Part shown: piece by piece, positions 48,501 through 57,488 of the stretch | Position numbering within the stretch: position 1 is the first letter of the stretch | Layout of the letters: every line of letters starts with the position of its first letter | From: Marinomonas polaris DSM 16579 | GTDB taxonomy: Bacteria > Pseudomonadota > Gammaproteobacteria > Pseudomonadales > Marinomonadaceae | Direction: 5' to 3' | Length of the DNA stretch: 64,000 bases | Assembly (NCBI RefSeq): GCF_900129155.1 | Contig: NZ_FQVF01000007.1 | Coordinates: 62,001-126,000 of the forward strand | Made by a program: the position numbers and the translations under genes | The notes under the pieces: generated by a model | Told to the model about the DNA's origin: nothing | Database searches by the model: none | What the model saw: only the letters and a program-made list of their open reading frames with translations

Positions 48501-48689
48501 TTCGGCAATCAAGTTTGCAGCGGCATTGGTTTGGGTTTCTAGCTCACCTTCAGCGGGTCTTGCCAAAGGTAATAACTCATTTAACCACTTCTCTTCATCC
48601 ATATTATAAAGAGGGGAAATCAGCTGCCACAATTCATTGAGTGGACGCTGAATGAAGTTAGGCTGTAACACCTCAATCGCTTTAAACAT
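45567..48689 (-). CDS. putA: Bifunctional proline dehydrogenase / P5C dehydrogenase PutA
   Basis: Oxidises proline to glutamate in two steps, FAD-dependent then NAD-dependent. About 1040 residues. The proline dehydrogenase barrel (about 100-470) includes TIDAEEADRLELSL, RLVKGAYWDSEIK and the substrate arginines near YLVRRLLENGANSSFV. The aldehyde dehydrogenase domain (about 540-1030) has SPWNFPLAIFTGQ, ETGGQNAMLVD and the catalytic cysteine in SAGQRCSALRV. There is no N-terminal ribbon-helix-helix domain, so it cannot repress its own operon as in enterics. The ATG at 48689 is preferred over 48713 because GGGAG lies before it. Confidence 0.93.
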   Translation of the reverse strand: MFKAIEVLQPNFIQRPLNELWQLISPLYNMDEEKWLNELLPLARPAEGELETQTNAAANLIAEVRKDDDSMSMIDALLLEYSLDTKEGILLMCLAEALMRVPDKETADAFIKDRLSVADWASHAKNSDSFFVNASTWGLLLTGKIVTMDEKKDGTPANLVNRMVNRVSEPVIRKAMNQAMKIMGHQFVLGRSIEEALSRGKGYRDKGYTYSFDMLGEAALTAADADKYLKSYMQAVESVGKDTYSKGHRPTISIKLSALHPRYEVGCEDRVMTELFDSVKGLIIKARSLNVGITIDAEEADRLELSLHLFEKLYRDESTKGWGLFGLVVQAYSKRALPVLVWLAALSKEQGDRIPVRLVKGAYWDSEIKMCQQRGISGYPVYTRKESTDVSYLACAHFLLSEHTRANIFPQFASHNAHTIATISCLAKQLGATTQEFEFQRLHGMGDALYNRLIKDSDICVRIYAPVGSHKDLLPYLVRRLLENGANSSFVHRLIDASYPISELIGHPVTTLESRKTLANPHISLPSGLFDDRKNSFGPNIEIDSEWTPFKAKIDTFMGQDTQWRAFPIVGGEKVATGQTHSIESPYDHSQTAGQIDWADTATVTKAIDLAEAAFPAWSARPATERADCLDKMADLMEENYAELMALCHREAGKTIQDSIDEVREAVDFCRYYAQQARSHFANPTSYTDFLGQEKQAKLNGRGVFTCISPWNFPLAIFTGQVVAALVVGNTVVAKPAEQTSLIAFRAIEMLHQAGVPTDVLHLLPGDGATVGAPLTSDKRIAGLAFTGSTGTAQLINRTLAARGVAPVPVIAETGGQNAMLVDSTSLPEQVVRDAVRSAFASAGQRCSALRVLFVQADIADRVIPMIKGAMAEQSVGLPYLHSTDVGPVIDKKAQKMLLDHIEYMKAESKLIAQTELPDFAKNGTFVAPTAFEIASIDQLTDEKFGPILHVVRYKARDLDKIIDTINNSGFGLTMGVHSRNETTCARIASRARVGNLYINRDQVGAVVGVQPFGGQGLSGTGPKAGGPHYLQRFAIEQDL

Positions 48690-49002
48690 GGTTGGATTCT
48701 CCCGCGTTAACATAAAAAACTGAATGGTTTTTTATTAAGGCCGCATATTGTTATAGAGCATTAAGCACTTTTTTGACTACTTTTCACTCTGCATAATCAA
48801 AAAAATGCATGTCTGGATAATGCTGACACTTTAGTGACAGAAGGGATAAATTGTCTTTCGAAAAAATCGTTTTTTTTTATAAGAAAGTCCGACTGGATAA
48901 GAATAAATGGGACATAGATTCATTCTAGTGCAGAAGATCTGGGGAAATGATCGAAATGCTTATAAATAGGGCGTTTTATGGTGTTTTTAGGAAGAAAGAG
49001 AA

Positions 49003-49776
49003 TTAGCGATTACCAAATTGCTTTTGGTATTTTAATGGCGTAATTCCAAGGGTTTGAGAAAACACATTGGTCATGGCACTTTGGCTAGAGAAACCACACA
49101 TTTCGGCCACTTGAATGGGCGGGAAGCCTTCAGCGAGTAAGCTTTGGGCACGCTCTAAGCGTTTACGCATTAGATATTGATGCGGTGTCATGCCGGTGCG
49201 GTCTTTGAAGCGCTCGTGAAATTGGCTGACACTCAAAAAGCAGAAGTTTGCCAACTGATCGATATGAACACGACGAGATAAATTCAGCTCGATAAACTGA
49301 TCTAGTTTATCGATATCAAGATGGTTGCCACGAGAACGAACATCTTTATTGTTGATTTGATGGCGAATGGCGCTCAACAAAGTATTGCCGCAAGCACGAG
49401 CCAGAATCATATCATTCGGATATTGCTGTAATTCACCAGATAGAGCCGAGGCCAATATCTGTAAACGCGGATTAAGCTGAAAATACGCTGCTTGGTCAAA
49501 CAAACGCGATACGACTTCGTATTCTTCGTCGGTAATACCTTTTTGCGGCGGGATAGGCAGATTGACCACCATGATGCGATTTTCCCCCAGACCCGCAAAC
49601 GCATGGCTGTTCTCTGACGGAAGAATACAACCTTCGCCAGTGTGCAACTGCTTGCCTTTGCCTTCTATATCGAAATCGGTATTGCCATCTAGCACAACCA
49701 CCAGTTGATGGTAGTCATGATCGTGGGCGTCCGCTTCGTTAGGCAGACTGAAAACATCGGAATCAGACTGAGTCAA
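49003..49776 (-). CDS. AraC-family regulator, candidate activator of putA
   Basis: A 257-residue regulator. The N-terminal cupin (about 1-90: HDHDYHQLVVVLDGNTDFDIEG) is followed by the AraC DNA-binding domain (IDQLANFCFLSVSQFHERFKDRTG and CGFSSQSAMTNVFSQTLG). It lies 314 bp upstream of putA on the same strand. PutA here lacks a DNA-binding domain, and AraC-type PutR/PruR activators control put genes in Vibrio and Pseudomonas, so the same role is likely but unproven. Translation probably starts at a TTG at 49776 behind AAGG. Confidence 0.8.
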   Translation of the reverse strand: MTQSDSDVFSLPNEADAHDHDYHQLVVVLDGNTDFDIEGKGKQLHTGEGCILPSENSHAFAGLGENRIMVVNLPIPPQKGITDEEYEVVSRLFDQAAYFQLNPRLQILASALSGELQQYPNDMILARACGNTLLSAIRHQINNKDVRSRGNHLDIDKLDQFIELNLSRRVHIDQLANFCFLSVSQFHERFKDRTGMTPHQYLMRKRLERAQSLLAEGFPPIQVAEMCGFSSQSAMTNVFSQTLGITPLKYQKQFGNR

Positions 49777-49992
49777 AATGTGCCTTTTGCATAAACATAA
49801 GTGAGAAAGTATAGCTACCTTAAGGTGGCTTTAGTAGCGTATTTTTTTGAAGATGTCGTATTTTACTGCATAAATGGAGGCTTGGAGTGCATATATAGGC
49901 AGATTGAAGGTGAAAAAAAACACGACGCTTTCCTTTTTTTAGAACTTATAAAAAGCTTATGAAGCGCCATGTTTGAGTTGTATTGATTTATT

Positions 49993-50952
49993 CTAGTTTA
50001 TACGAATAACAAGGTTACCTAGCGCACCAGATTTTAAGACATCTTCGTGTGCTTGCGCTAATTCGGTAAGCGGGTAGCTATGACGAATAACAGGCTTGAG
50101 TACGCCTTTTTCAAACAGCGGGCGTAAGGATTTTGCAATCAAGGCAAGTTCGGCAGGCTTCACATTAGCCAATGCTACACCGACGACAGAAGCATCTCGA
50201 GCCATTAAGTCACGAGGATTAATTTCTATCGTGCCGCGGTTCCCCACGACACTAACACAACCACTAAAGGCCAAGGCTTTTAAGTCTTGATCTAAGTTGT
50301 GATTGGCAAGCATCTCGATAATGATATCAAACCCCGTCTCTAACGACTGATAAGGCGCAAGATGATCTGCTTCATTGTGCATAATGATGTTAGTCACGCC
50401 TTGCTGGCGTAATAAATCTGCGCCAGCGGCTGTTCCTGAACTGGCAACCACTTCCATTCCCGCTGCTAAGGCTAATTGCACTGTAGCAATGCCGACAGCG
50501 CCCGTTGCGCCATGTACTAATACCTTGTCGCCCGCCTCGCCATTAGCGCGGCCAAACAAGGCACGGTGAGCTGTGGTGTAAGGAATACCAACACAAGCGC
50601 CTTCTTCGAAAGACAAAGCATCCGCTAGTGGATAGGTGTGAGTCGCTGCGCAAGCGGCAAATTCAGCAGAGGAACCGGTTAGGTTACGACTAAAATAAAC
50701 ACGTTGGCCAATCTCGAAGCCAACAACTTTAGCGCCTAGTTCAGCAATAGTCCCTGCGCCATCAGAGCCAGGAGTGTGTGGAAAATTAGCTGAATAATTA
50801 TTGGTGCCTGAGCGAATGTAAGTGTCCACAGGATTCACGCCAGCAGCACCAACTTGAACCAAAATTTGGTCCTCATTGATGCTTGGCTTTTGAGCCTCAA
50901 CCAGCGATAAATCGCTGGCTGGGCCGTAGTCTTTTATTTGCATTGCTTTCAT
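49993..50952 (-). CDS. NADPH:quinone reductase / zinc-less MDR family protein
   Basis: About 319 residues of the quinone oxidoreductase branch of medium-chain reductases. Visible are PSINEDQILVQVGAAGVNPVDTYIRSG, the loop GATGAVGIATVQLALA, and EKGVLKPVIRHSYPL near the end. No zinc-site cysteines are present. The ATG at 50952 is chosen for its AAGGA site; the open frame from 50973 would overlap the TRAP permease gene. It follows dctM by 10 bases on the same strand, so it belongs to the dctQ-dctM operon and may act on the transported compound or on a reactive product. Confidence 0.85.
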   Translation of the reverse strand: MKAMQIKDYGPASDLSLVEAQKPSINEDQILVQVGAAGVNPVDTYIRSGTNNYSANFPHTPGSDGAGTIAELGAKVVGFEIGQRVYFSRNLTGSSAEFAACAATHTYPLADALSFEEGACVGIPYTTAHRALFGRANGEAGDKVLVHGATGAVGIATVQLALAAGMEVVASSGTAAGADLLRQQGVTNIIMHNEADHLAPYQSLETGFDIIIEMLANHNLDQDLKALAFSGCVSVVGNRGTIEINPRDLMARDASVVGVALANVKPAELALIAKSLRPLFEKGVLKPVIRHSYPLTELAQAHEDVLKSGALGNLVIRIN

Positions 50953-50962
50953 ATTGAGATCC

Positions 50963-52351
50963 TTAGTCGGCATAGACTTGTTCAGGTAGCCAAGTTGCTA
51001 GATCTGGCCAAATAGATAACATGATCAACACAGAAACCTGAATAAGAATAAAAGGTATTACGCCTTTATAAATAGACTGAGTTTTCAGTTCCGGTGGCGC
51101 TACGCCACGCAGGTAAAACAGCGCAAATCCGAATGGTGGTGTTAGGAAAGATGTTTGTAAATTGATTGCCATCATAATCCCTAACCACACAGGATCTAAG
51201 CCCATTGCTAACAATACGGGTGCAACAATTGGCACGACCACAAAGGTGATTTCAATGAAGTCTAAGATGAAGCCAAGGAAGAACATCAGCAACATAACGA
51301 CGATCATCGCACCAACAACACCGCCAGGTAGTTGCGAGAAGAAGTCTTGAATCAACTCTTCGCCACCAAAGCCACGGAACACCAACGAAAATAAAGAGGC
51401 GCCGATTAAGATCATAAACACCATGCAGGTGACTTTTGCAGTCGAATATACCGCGTCTTTTAAGGTGGGCAAGTTCAGTTTACCGCTGCCTAACGCCAAT
51501 AGCGCAGCGCCTAGTGCACCAACGCCAGCAGCTTCGGTTGGTGTCGCAATCCCGCTAAGAATAGAACCCAATACGGCGAAGATAAGTACTAAAGGCGGCA
51601 CCAATCCTTTAAATAGCTGAACGGCTAAGGATTCGTTTGAGCCATTACGTAATTCTTCACGAGGCACAGCAGGTGCTTTGTGCGGCTGCAACCAAGCTAC
51701 CATGATGACGTAAAGGATATAAAGCCCAACCAAGATTAAGCCAGGGATCAGCGCACCAACAAACAAATCTCCCACAGAGATGGTTTTAGGCGAGAAGATC
51801 CCCATTTCCAATTGTGCTTTTTGATAAGCATTGGACATTACATCGCCCAATAGAACCAAAGCGATGGAGGGTGGTATGATTTGTCCCAAAGTACCTGTCG
51901 CACAAATAGTACCAGCGGCTAACGCAGGATCGTAGCCACGACGCAACATGGTTGGTAACGAGATCATGCCCATGGTGACCACGGTTGCACCAACAATACC
52001 GGTACTTGCCGCCAGTAACATACCCACCAAAATAACTGAAATGCCTAAACCACCACGTAAGGTGCCAAACAGCATGGCCATGGAGTCGAGTAGTTTTTCA
52101 GCTAGTTTGGATTTTTCGAGCAAAACGCCCATCAAGACAAACAGTGGTACTGCGATCAAGGTTTCATTGCCGACGATACCAAATAAACGGTTTGGCAAGG
52201 CTTCTAAGAAAACACTATCAAAGGTGCCGAACATAGAACCAACCGCGGCAAAAATCAACGCGGTGCCGCCCAAAGAAAACGCCACAGGGTAACCAAAAAG
52301 CAAGCAGACACAAACGCCGGCAAACAGCCATAAAGGAATAAATTCAGCCAT
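50963..52351 (-). CDS. dctM: TRAP transporter large membrane subunit DctM
   Basis: A 462-residue sodium-coupled permease with about 12 membrane helices. The family signatures GYPVAFSLGGTALIF, ETLIAVPLFVLMGVLLEKSKLAEKLL, STGIVGATVVTMGMISLPTMLRRGYDPALAAGTICATGTLGQIIPPSIALVLLGD (in outline) place it in the FcbT3/TakM class. This is the same class as the three orphan binding proteins at 37794-44776. Its ATG overlaps the stop of dctQ (TAATG). No binding protein gene is adjacent. Confidence 0.92.
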   Translation of the reverse strand: MAEFIPLWLFAGVCVCLLFGYPVAFSLGGTALIFAAVGSMFGTFDSVFLEALPNRLFGIVGNETLIAVPLFVLMGVLLEKSKLAEKLLDSMAMLFGTLRGGLGISVILVGMLLAASTGIVGATVVTMGMISLPTMLRRGYDPALAAGTICATGTLGQIIPPSIALVLLGDVMSNAYQKAQLEMGIFSPKTISVGDLFVGALIPGLILVGLYILYVIMVAWLQPHKAPAVPREELRNGSNESLAVQLFKGLVPPLVLIFAVLGSILSGIATPTEAAGVGALGAALLALGSGKLNLPTLKDAVYSTAKVTCMVFMILIGASLFSLVFRGFGGEELIQDFFSQLPGGVVGAMIVVMLLMFFLGFILDFIEITFVVVPIVAPVLLAMGLDPVWLGIMMAINLQTSFLTPPFGFALFYLRGVAPPELKTQSIYKGVIPFILIQVSVLIMLSIWPDLATWLPEQVYAD

Positions 52352-52887
52352 TAGTTTTGTCCTTTAGCCTGTCTATTAATGAGAGAGCGAGCCGCAGTCA
52401 CAACGCCAATATTCTTCAAAATATCAGCCGTACCTTGAATGATCAGGCTAATCATCATGATGGGAATAAGTGTTTTTAGCAGATACACGAAAGGCAAACC
52501 GCCAGGTTCAGGGGAGGTTTCTAATACTCGCCAAGAAGCACTCACGTAATCAAAGCTCAAATATGCGGTGTAAAGCGTGAATGGCAAAAGAAAGAAAAGA
52601 CCGCCAATGATATTTACCCATGCTTTTTTAGTGACAGAAAAGTCACGATAAAAAACATCAACGCGAACATGTTCATCGTCTTTAAAGGTGTACGCCGCAC
52701 CCAACATAAAGACCATGGCATGCATATAAAGCACGGACTCTTGCAGCGCTATCGCACCAATATCAAAGCCATAACGCAACAGCACGATGAGGCAGGTAAG
52801 CAGCATCATCGCTAACGTAAGCCAAGCAACGCATCTTCCCATGTAATGGGAAATCGCCTCAGCTGAACTGACCAGTTTGTTTAACAT
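52351..52887 (-). CDS. dctQ: TRAP transporter small membrane subunit DctQ
   Basis: About 178 residues with four membrane helices, the expected topology of the small TRAP subunit. Family features are RYGFDIGAIALQESVLYMHAMVFMLGAAYTFKDDEHVRVDVFY in outline and the C-terminal helix IPIMMISLIIQG. The ATG at 52887 is used since GTGGG precedes it; the frame from 52911 has no ribosome site. Overlaps dctM and forms the operon dctQ-dctM-quinone reductase. Confidence 0.88.
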   Translation of the reverse strand: MLNKLVSSAEAISHYMGRCVAWLTLAMMLLTCLIVLLRYGFDIGAIALQESVLYMHAMVFMLGAAYTFKDDEHVRVDVFYRDFSVTKKAWVNIIGGLFFLLPFTLYTAYLSFDYVSASWRVLETSPEPGGLPFVYLLKTLIPIMMISLIIQGTADILKNIGVVTAARSLINRQAKGQN

Positions 52888-53151
52888 TAAAATACCCACA
52901 GTTTTAATCATTATTATCGGAAGTTTAGTAAGGCCTTAAAGCCCAGAAAATCCGGACGGTTAGTCTATTGGATAACGCTACGCTTGGGAATATTCCAGAC
53001 GGCGTGAAAGGCAAGTTAGAAGGCATATAACGGAAATTAGGTGGTTTATTGATAATAAAATATTGAGAACGAGAGAGTGCCTGTTTTTTTAAGTAAGTAC
53101 TTTTGTTGTTGAGTTAGTCAATAACGAGGAGGAAACGGTTCTGGTTTTTCG

Positions 53152-53182
53152 AAAACAGACACGACTGAGCCGTGTCTGTTGA
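53152..53182 (-). terminator. Terminator of the sigma-54 regulated operon
   Basis: A perfect 10-bp stem (AACAGACACG at 53154-53163, complement at 53171-53180), followed on the minus strand by TTTCG. It lies just after the permease stop at 53191. Confidence 0.75.
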
Positions 53183-53190
53183 TTGGATCT

Positions 53191-54558
53191 TTATTTTGTT
53201 TGATCTTTTACAAAAGTGGTGTCTTTTTCACCCTTGAAGAAATCACGACCGTAGACTAGAAGGCATAATACTACGCCAACAGCGAATGCCCATGTTGCAC
53301 CACGAGTCGCCAGAACAGCTGCAACGATACCTGCGATACCAAGGTCACGTTGAGATCTAGCTTCCATGATACCTATTTTCACTGATACATAGCCTTGAAT
53401 CAGCAAAGTAAGTGCTAAAGCTACACCCAGAATAGGTTGAACCAGTGTGACGATAGGCATGAATAGCAAACCAGTATTGGTTCCCCAGCGGAAAGAGCCC
53501 GCGCCCCCAAAGATGGAGTTCATGGCTTTTTTACCTTGGCTGAAACGCTCTGTTATTACTACGTGCATAGCAGCCCACAATGGTCCACACATTGTTACAT
53601 CTGGGCCAAGAATCGACATTGCTGAGTTTCTTGCGCCAAAAATCAAGTGTGCACGGTCTGGACTATAATCAATTTTTTCGTCGGTACGAATTAGATCGGC
53701 TTCATCTAAAATCGCTTTACTTTGTAATACGTCGCCAAACAACACAATGTAGGCTGCAAGGACGGTTGGGATTGCGGTAATAAACATCATAATTGGCGGC
53801 ATACCGAGACCGAATACTGTGTACTCTTTCCAAAGAGTAACAAAGTCTGGAGATGAGAATCCCCACTGAATTGTTGGCCAAGAGGTTTCACCAACCGTTG
53901 GTGCAATGAGAATTGCTAAAACTATGATAGGGAAGATGCCCAGCTTACCAATAAGATTAAACAAGGCATTGTTTTGCTTTAGTTCTGCAAAATGACGCGA
54001 AAATATCACATAGAACGCCACGCCAACCGCAAGCGTAATGGTCACAGGATAAGTATCAAAACGTCCGTCTACTTTAAATACCGCCATGACAGCAGCAATA
54101 CCGGCACCTATGATAATGCCAGATTTTATTGCCTGTGGTATGAGAGAAACGACCCTCTGAGCTAATCCCGAGGCACCAATGAAAATCGCAAATACCCCTA
54201 AGAGTAACTGGAATGATACGAGAGCATGTATTCGTTCAGGCCCTTCAGGGAAGGTTGAGCAATATGCCATAAGTAGTGGAATCGCTGGCGTGATCCAACC
54301 AGGTACGACAGGGTCGCCTAACAAATGGTGTAACAAATAGAACAAGCCATTAAGCATGACTACTGCCAATGCGACTTCAAATGGCATCCCTAGTAGTTCT
54401 GTCATTAACGGAATGGCGGCTAAGTCGACCGCACACATTAGTAGGCCCTGAAAGTAATCCGGCCATTCGAAACGATAATGGACAAAAGGTAGCCTGACTT
54501 TAAAAGGCCCCATTTTCCAATAGGGTGTTTCTTGGCCATCAATGCGTTCTTCTCTCAT
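53191..54558 (-). CDS. Multi-pass permease, NCS2/SulP-like, substrate unknown
   Basis: A 455-residue membrane protein with roughly 11-13 hydrophobic segments. The fold pattern, with GDPVVPGWITPAIPLLM and IKSGIIIGAGIAAVMAV, suggests a relative of the NCS2 (nucleobase/ascorbate) or SulP transporters, but no diagnostic motif was recognised. It is the last gene of the aldehyde dehydrogenase-alcohol dehydrogenase-permease operon, 63 bp after the alcohol dehydrogenase, so it probably imports the compound those enzymes oxidise. An AAGGAAA ribosome site precedes the ATG. Confidence 0.65.
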   Translation of the reverse strand: MREERIDGQETPYWKMGPFKVRLPFVHYRFEWPDYFQGLLMCAVDLAAIPLMTELLGMPFEVALAVVMLNGLFYLLHHLLGDPVVPGWITPAIPLLMAYCSTFPEGPERIHALVSFQLLLGVFAIFIGASGLAQRVVSLIPQAIKSGIIIGAGIAAVMAVFKVDGRFDTYPVTITLAVGVAFYVIFSRHFAELKQNNALFNLIGKLGIFPIIVLAILIAPTVGETSWPTIQWGFSSPDFVTLWKEYTVFGLGMPPIMMFITAIPTVLAAYIVLFGDVLQSKAILDEADLIRTDEKIDYSPDRAHLIFGARNSAMSILGPDVTMCGPLWAAMHVVITERFSQGKKAMNSIFGGAGSFRWGTNTGLLFMPIVTLVQPILGVALALTLLIQGYVSVKIGIMEARSQRDLGIAGIVAAVLATRGATWAFAVGVVLCLLVYGRDFFKGEKDTTFVKDQTK

Positions 54559-54620
54559 GGTTATTTCCTTTTATTTTTTTAGTTATTAGCCCCACCTTCA
54601 TGGGGCAAGGTTGCTTAGAA

Positions 54621-55787
54621 TCAGAAAGCAGCTTGATACAAAGCCAATGCATCTTCTTCAGTTACTGGAACAGGGTTGTTGCCTAACAGGCGAGTTTGTA
54701 GCATGGCGTCTTTGGCAAGTGTTGGTAGGCTTTCTTCGGTGACACCAACATCTTGTAGGCGCTGCGGTGCGCCAGATTCGTTCATCAGTTTTTGCATGAA
54801 ATCGACGAATTTCGCTGAGCGTATTTCCATATCTTCATCTGAATAACCCAGAACGACATCGGCAAGTTCCGCATACAATGGCGCAGCAACTGCCATGTTG
54901 TAGCGTAAGACTGGACCAAGCATGAGAGCGTTCGTTAAGCCATGAGGTAGGTGATAATGACCACCTAACGGATAAGCAAGGGCGTGTACCGCTGCCACTG
55001 GGCTATTAGAGAAGGCTTGGCCCGCTAAATTTGCACCTAACAACATAGCTTCACGGGCCGCGCGGTTTTGTCCATCTTGGCACGCAGTAACTAGGTTTTG
55101 GCTCAAGAGACGCAAGGCTTCTTTTGCCAATGCATCTGACAACGGATTCTTAAGATGAACCGAAGTGTAGGCTTCAATAGCATGAACCATGGCATCAATG
55201 CCTGTTGCTGCAGTTGGTAACGCTGGAAGACCAACAGTTAACTCTGCATCCAACAAGACGCGATCTGCGTACAACTGCTGCGATACCACGCCCATTTTGG
55301 TGGTTTCGCCAGTGGTAAGAATTGTGATGTTGGTCACTTCCGAACCTGTGCCTGCCGTGGTAGGAACTTGTACCAATGGCGTTCTGGTGCCAGTGATTTT
55401 ACCAATGCCGTATAGCTCAGATAGTGGTTGTTCAGATGTAAGCATGACAGCAACTAATTTGGCTATGTCCATAGAAGACCCACCACCCAATCCTAGAACG
55501 ATATCCGCATGGCTTTTTTTGCCTTGCTCGACACATTCCATTAGCACGTGTTCTGGTGGATCAGCGACAACATCGTCAAATACAGTTACCGTGAAACCGT
55601 GTTTTTTTAGCGAGTCTTTGGTTTGTTCCAATAGACCGCTTTCATTCAAAAATTTGTCTGTGACTATTAATAAGTTACGTTCTTTGAACCACTCACTAAG
55701 CAGTTCACCAAGACGCTTTGCGCCGCCCCATTCAAGGTGCATAGAGCCGGGCGTATTAAAAGAAAAAGGTTTGATGCCGTCAGTCAT
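54621..55787 (-). CDS. Iron-containing alcohol dehydrogenase
   Basis: A 388-residue group III dehydrogenase that oxidises an alcohol or hydroxy-acid to an aldehyde with NAD. NAD motif GLGGGSSMDIAK (about 95-106), PTTAGTGSEVTN, and the iron ligands in GIDAMVHAIEAY, HALAYPLGGHYHLPHG. The ATG at 55787 follows GGAG; the codon at 55799 is TTG. It follows the aldehyde dehydrogenase by 40 bases. Together they could run 4-hydroxybutyrate to succinate, since 4-hydroxybutyrate dehydrogenases belong to this family, but other diols or alcohols fit equally. Confidence 0.88.
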   Translation of the reverse strand: MTDGIKPFSFNTPGSMHLEWGGAKRLGELLSEWFKERNLLIVTDKFLNESGLLEQTKDSLKKHGFTVTVFDDVVADPPEHVLMECVEQGKKSHADIVLGLGGGSSMDIAKLVAVMLTSEQPLSELYGIGKITGTRTPLVQVPTTAGTGSEVTNITILTTGETTKMGVVSQQLYADRVLLDAELTVGLPALPTAATGIDAMVHAIEAYTSVHLKNPLSDALAKEALRLLSQNLVTACQDGQNRAAREAMLLGANLAGQAFSNSPVAAVHALAYPLGGHYHLPHGLTNALMLGPVLRYNMAVAAPLYAELADVVLGYSDEDMEIRSAKFVDFMQKLMNESGAPQRLQDVGVTEESLPTLAKDAMLQTRLLGNNPVPVTEEDALALYQAAF

Positions 55788-55827
55788 AATGATCTCCAAT
55801 TTATTGTTGTTGGCTACTGTTGTTGGC

Positions 55828-57267
55828 TTATAGGGCGCTGCATACGTATTTCATTTCGAGATATTCTTCGATGCCATACTTAGAGCCTTCGCGTCCAAGA
55901 CCAGACTGTTTGACGCCACCGAAAGGCGCGACTTCGTTTGAAATCAATCCAGTGTTGTGACCGACCATTCCGTATTCAAGCGCTTCTGATACGCGGATCA
56001 TGCGGCCGTGATCGCGAGTATAGAAATACGCGGCGAGTCCAAAAATCGTATCGTTTGCCATGGCGATGGCTTCCTCTTCGGTATCAAACGCAAACAATGG
56101 CGCCATCGGACCAAAGGTTTCTTCTTGTGCTACTTTCATGTCAGCAGTGACACCAGTCAAAATCGCTGGCTGTAAGAAAAGTCCACCCAAACGTTCGCCA
56201 CCAAAGACCAGTTTGGCGCCTTTGCTGACGGCGTCTTGGATATGATCTTCTACTTTAGAGATGGCTTTCTCTTCGATCATTGGGCCAATGTCGGTACCAG
56301 TTTCAACACCGCTACCTACTTTTAAAGCTTTGACTTTTTCGGTCAGTTTCGCAGTAAATTCTTCGTAAACACCGCGCTGAACCAAAATACGGTTTGCGCA
56401 AACACAGGTTTGTCCCGCGTTACGGTATTTAGAAGCCATAGCGCCTTCGACCGCTTTATCAAGATCTGCATCATCAAAGACGATAAAAGGCGCGTTGCCG
56501 CCAAGTTCCAAAGAGACTTTTTTGATGGTTTGTGCGCATTGCGCCATTAATAAACGACCAACTTCCGTTGATCCTGTGAAAGACAGCTTGCTAACGACTT
56601 GGCTGTCGGTAAGAACCTTGCCTAGCTTGCTAGCAGACCCTGTGATGACTTGAAAAACGCCAGCAGGAATACCGGCACGTTGTGCTAATTCGCCAATGGC
56701 TAACGCAGTAAGCGGCGTTAAGTCCGCAGGACGAACGATCATTGAGCATCCTGCTGCCAGTGCTGGCGCGGCTTTGCGTGTAATCATTGCGGCTGGAAAA
56801 TTCCATGGCGTAATCGCTGCCGTAACACCGATCGGTTGACGGATAACGGTCAGTCTTTGGTCTGCGCGAGGTGCTGGAATCGTGTCGCCATAAATGCGTT
56901 TTGCTTCTTCAGCAAACCATTCAATGAAAGATGCAGCGTAGCCAATTTCGCCTTTTGCTTCGGCTAACGGTTTGCCTTGTTCTGTAGTCATCAATAGGGC
57001 TAGGTCGTCGGTATTCTCGATCATCAGCTCAAACCAGCGTCTTAAAATCACTGAACGTTCTTTGGCGGTGAGTGCTGCCCATTTTTTTTGTGCAATACGA
57101 GACGCTTCTATAACGGCCGGGATTTCCTCAGGTGAAAGGTGAGGAATTTCTGCGATGACTTCACCAGTCGCAGGATTCGTGACAGGGTGTGTGGTTTTTG
57201 CTTTGGCTTCGACCCACTCGCCATTGACTAAGCAGTGAGTTTTTAGAAGTGACATGTCTTTTAACAT
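55828..57267 (-). CDS. NAD(P)-dependent aldehyde dehydrogenase, succinate-semialdehyde type (GabD-like)
   Basis: A 479-residue enzyme of the size and style of GabD. Features are TPWNFPAAMITRKAAPALAAGC in outline, the glutamate in LELGGNAPF, the catalytic cysteine in RNAGQTCVCANR, and the C-terminal APFGGVKQSGLGREGSKYGIEEYLE. GabD paralogues also act on glutarate semialdehyde and other short aldehydes. The ATG at 57267 has AAGGTG upstream; the frame starting at 57360 would add 31 residues without homology. It is the first gene after the sigma-54 promoter at 57489-57504. Confidence 0.88.
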   Translation of the reverse strand: MLKDMSLLKTHCLVNGEWVEAKAKTTHPVTNPATGEVIAEIPHLSPEEIPAVIEASRIAQKKWAALTAKERSVILRRWFELMIENTDDLALLMTTEQGKPLAEAKGEIGYAASFIEWFAEEAKRIYGDTIPAPRADQRLTVIRQPIGVTAAITPWNFPAAMITRKAAPALAAGCSMIVRPADLTPLTALAIGELAQRAGIPAGVFQVITGSASKLGKVLTDSQVVSKLSFTGSTEVGRLLMAQCAQTIKKVSLELGGNAPFIVFDDADLDKAVEGAMASKYRNAGQTCVCANRILVQRGVYEEFTAKLTEKVKALKVGSGVETGTDIGPMIEEKAISKVEDHIQDAVSKGAKLVFGGERLGGLFLQPAILTGVTADMKVAQEETFGPMAPLFAFDTEEEAIAMANDTIFGLAAYFYTRDHGRMIRVSEALEYGMVGHNTGLISNEVAPFGGVKQSGLGREGSKYGIEEYLEMKYVCSAL

Positions 57268-57488
57268 GAGTATCACCTTTATATTGGTTATTTTAAGACG
57301 CTCTGTTTTTGTCGTTGCTAGGATCACAAAGGACCCATAAACAGATGACGAACACGTCATTGCTCAAAAGAAATAATAAATAAGAAGCCACTCAAGTCGC
57401 TGGGAGGTCTTATGAGATAGGATGGCATTTGTATTAATGCGCGCTCTTATTATTTTTTTACTAAGAACAATGTTGCTTTTTAGATAAG

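Noticed and set aside
48690..48713. Eight extra residues at the PutA start
   Set aside because: They overlap the ribosome binding site (GGGAG) of the better ATG at 48689.
55189..55833. 214-codon open frame antisense to the iron alcohol dehydrogenase
   Set aside because: It lies opposite a clearly conserved gene, has low-complexity Ser/Val/Pro composition typical of shadow frames, and has no recognisable domain.
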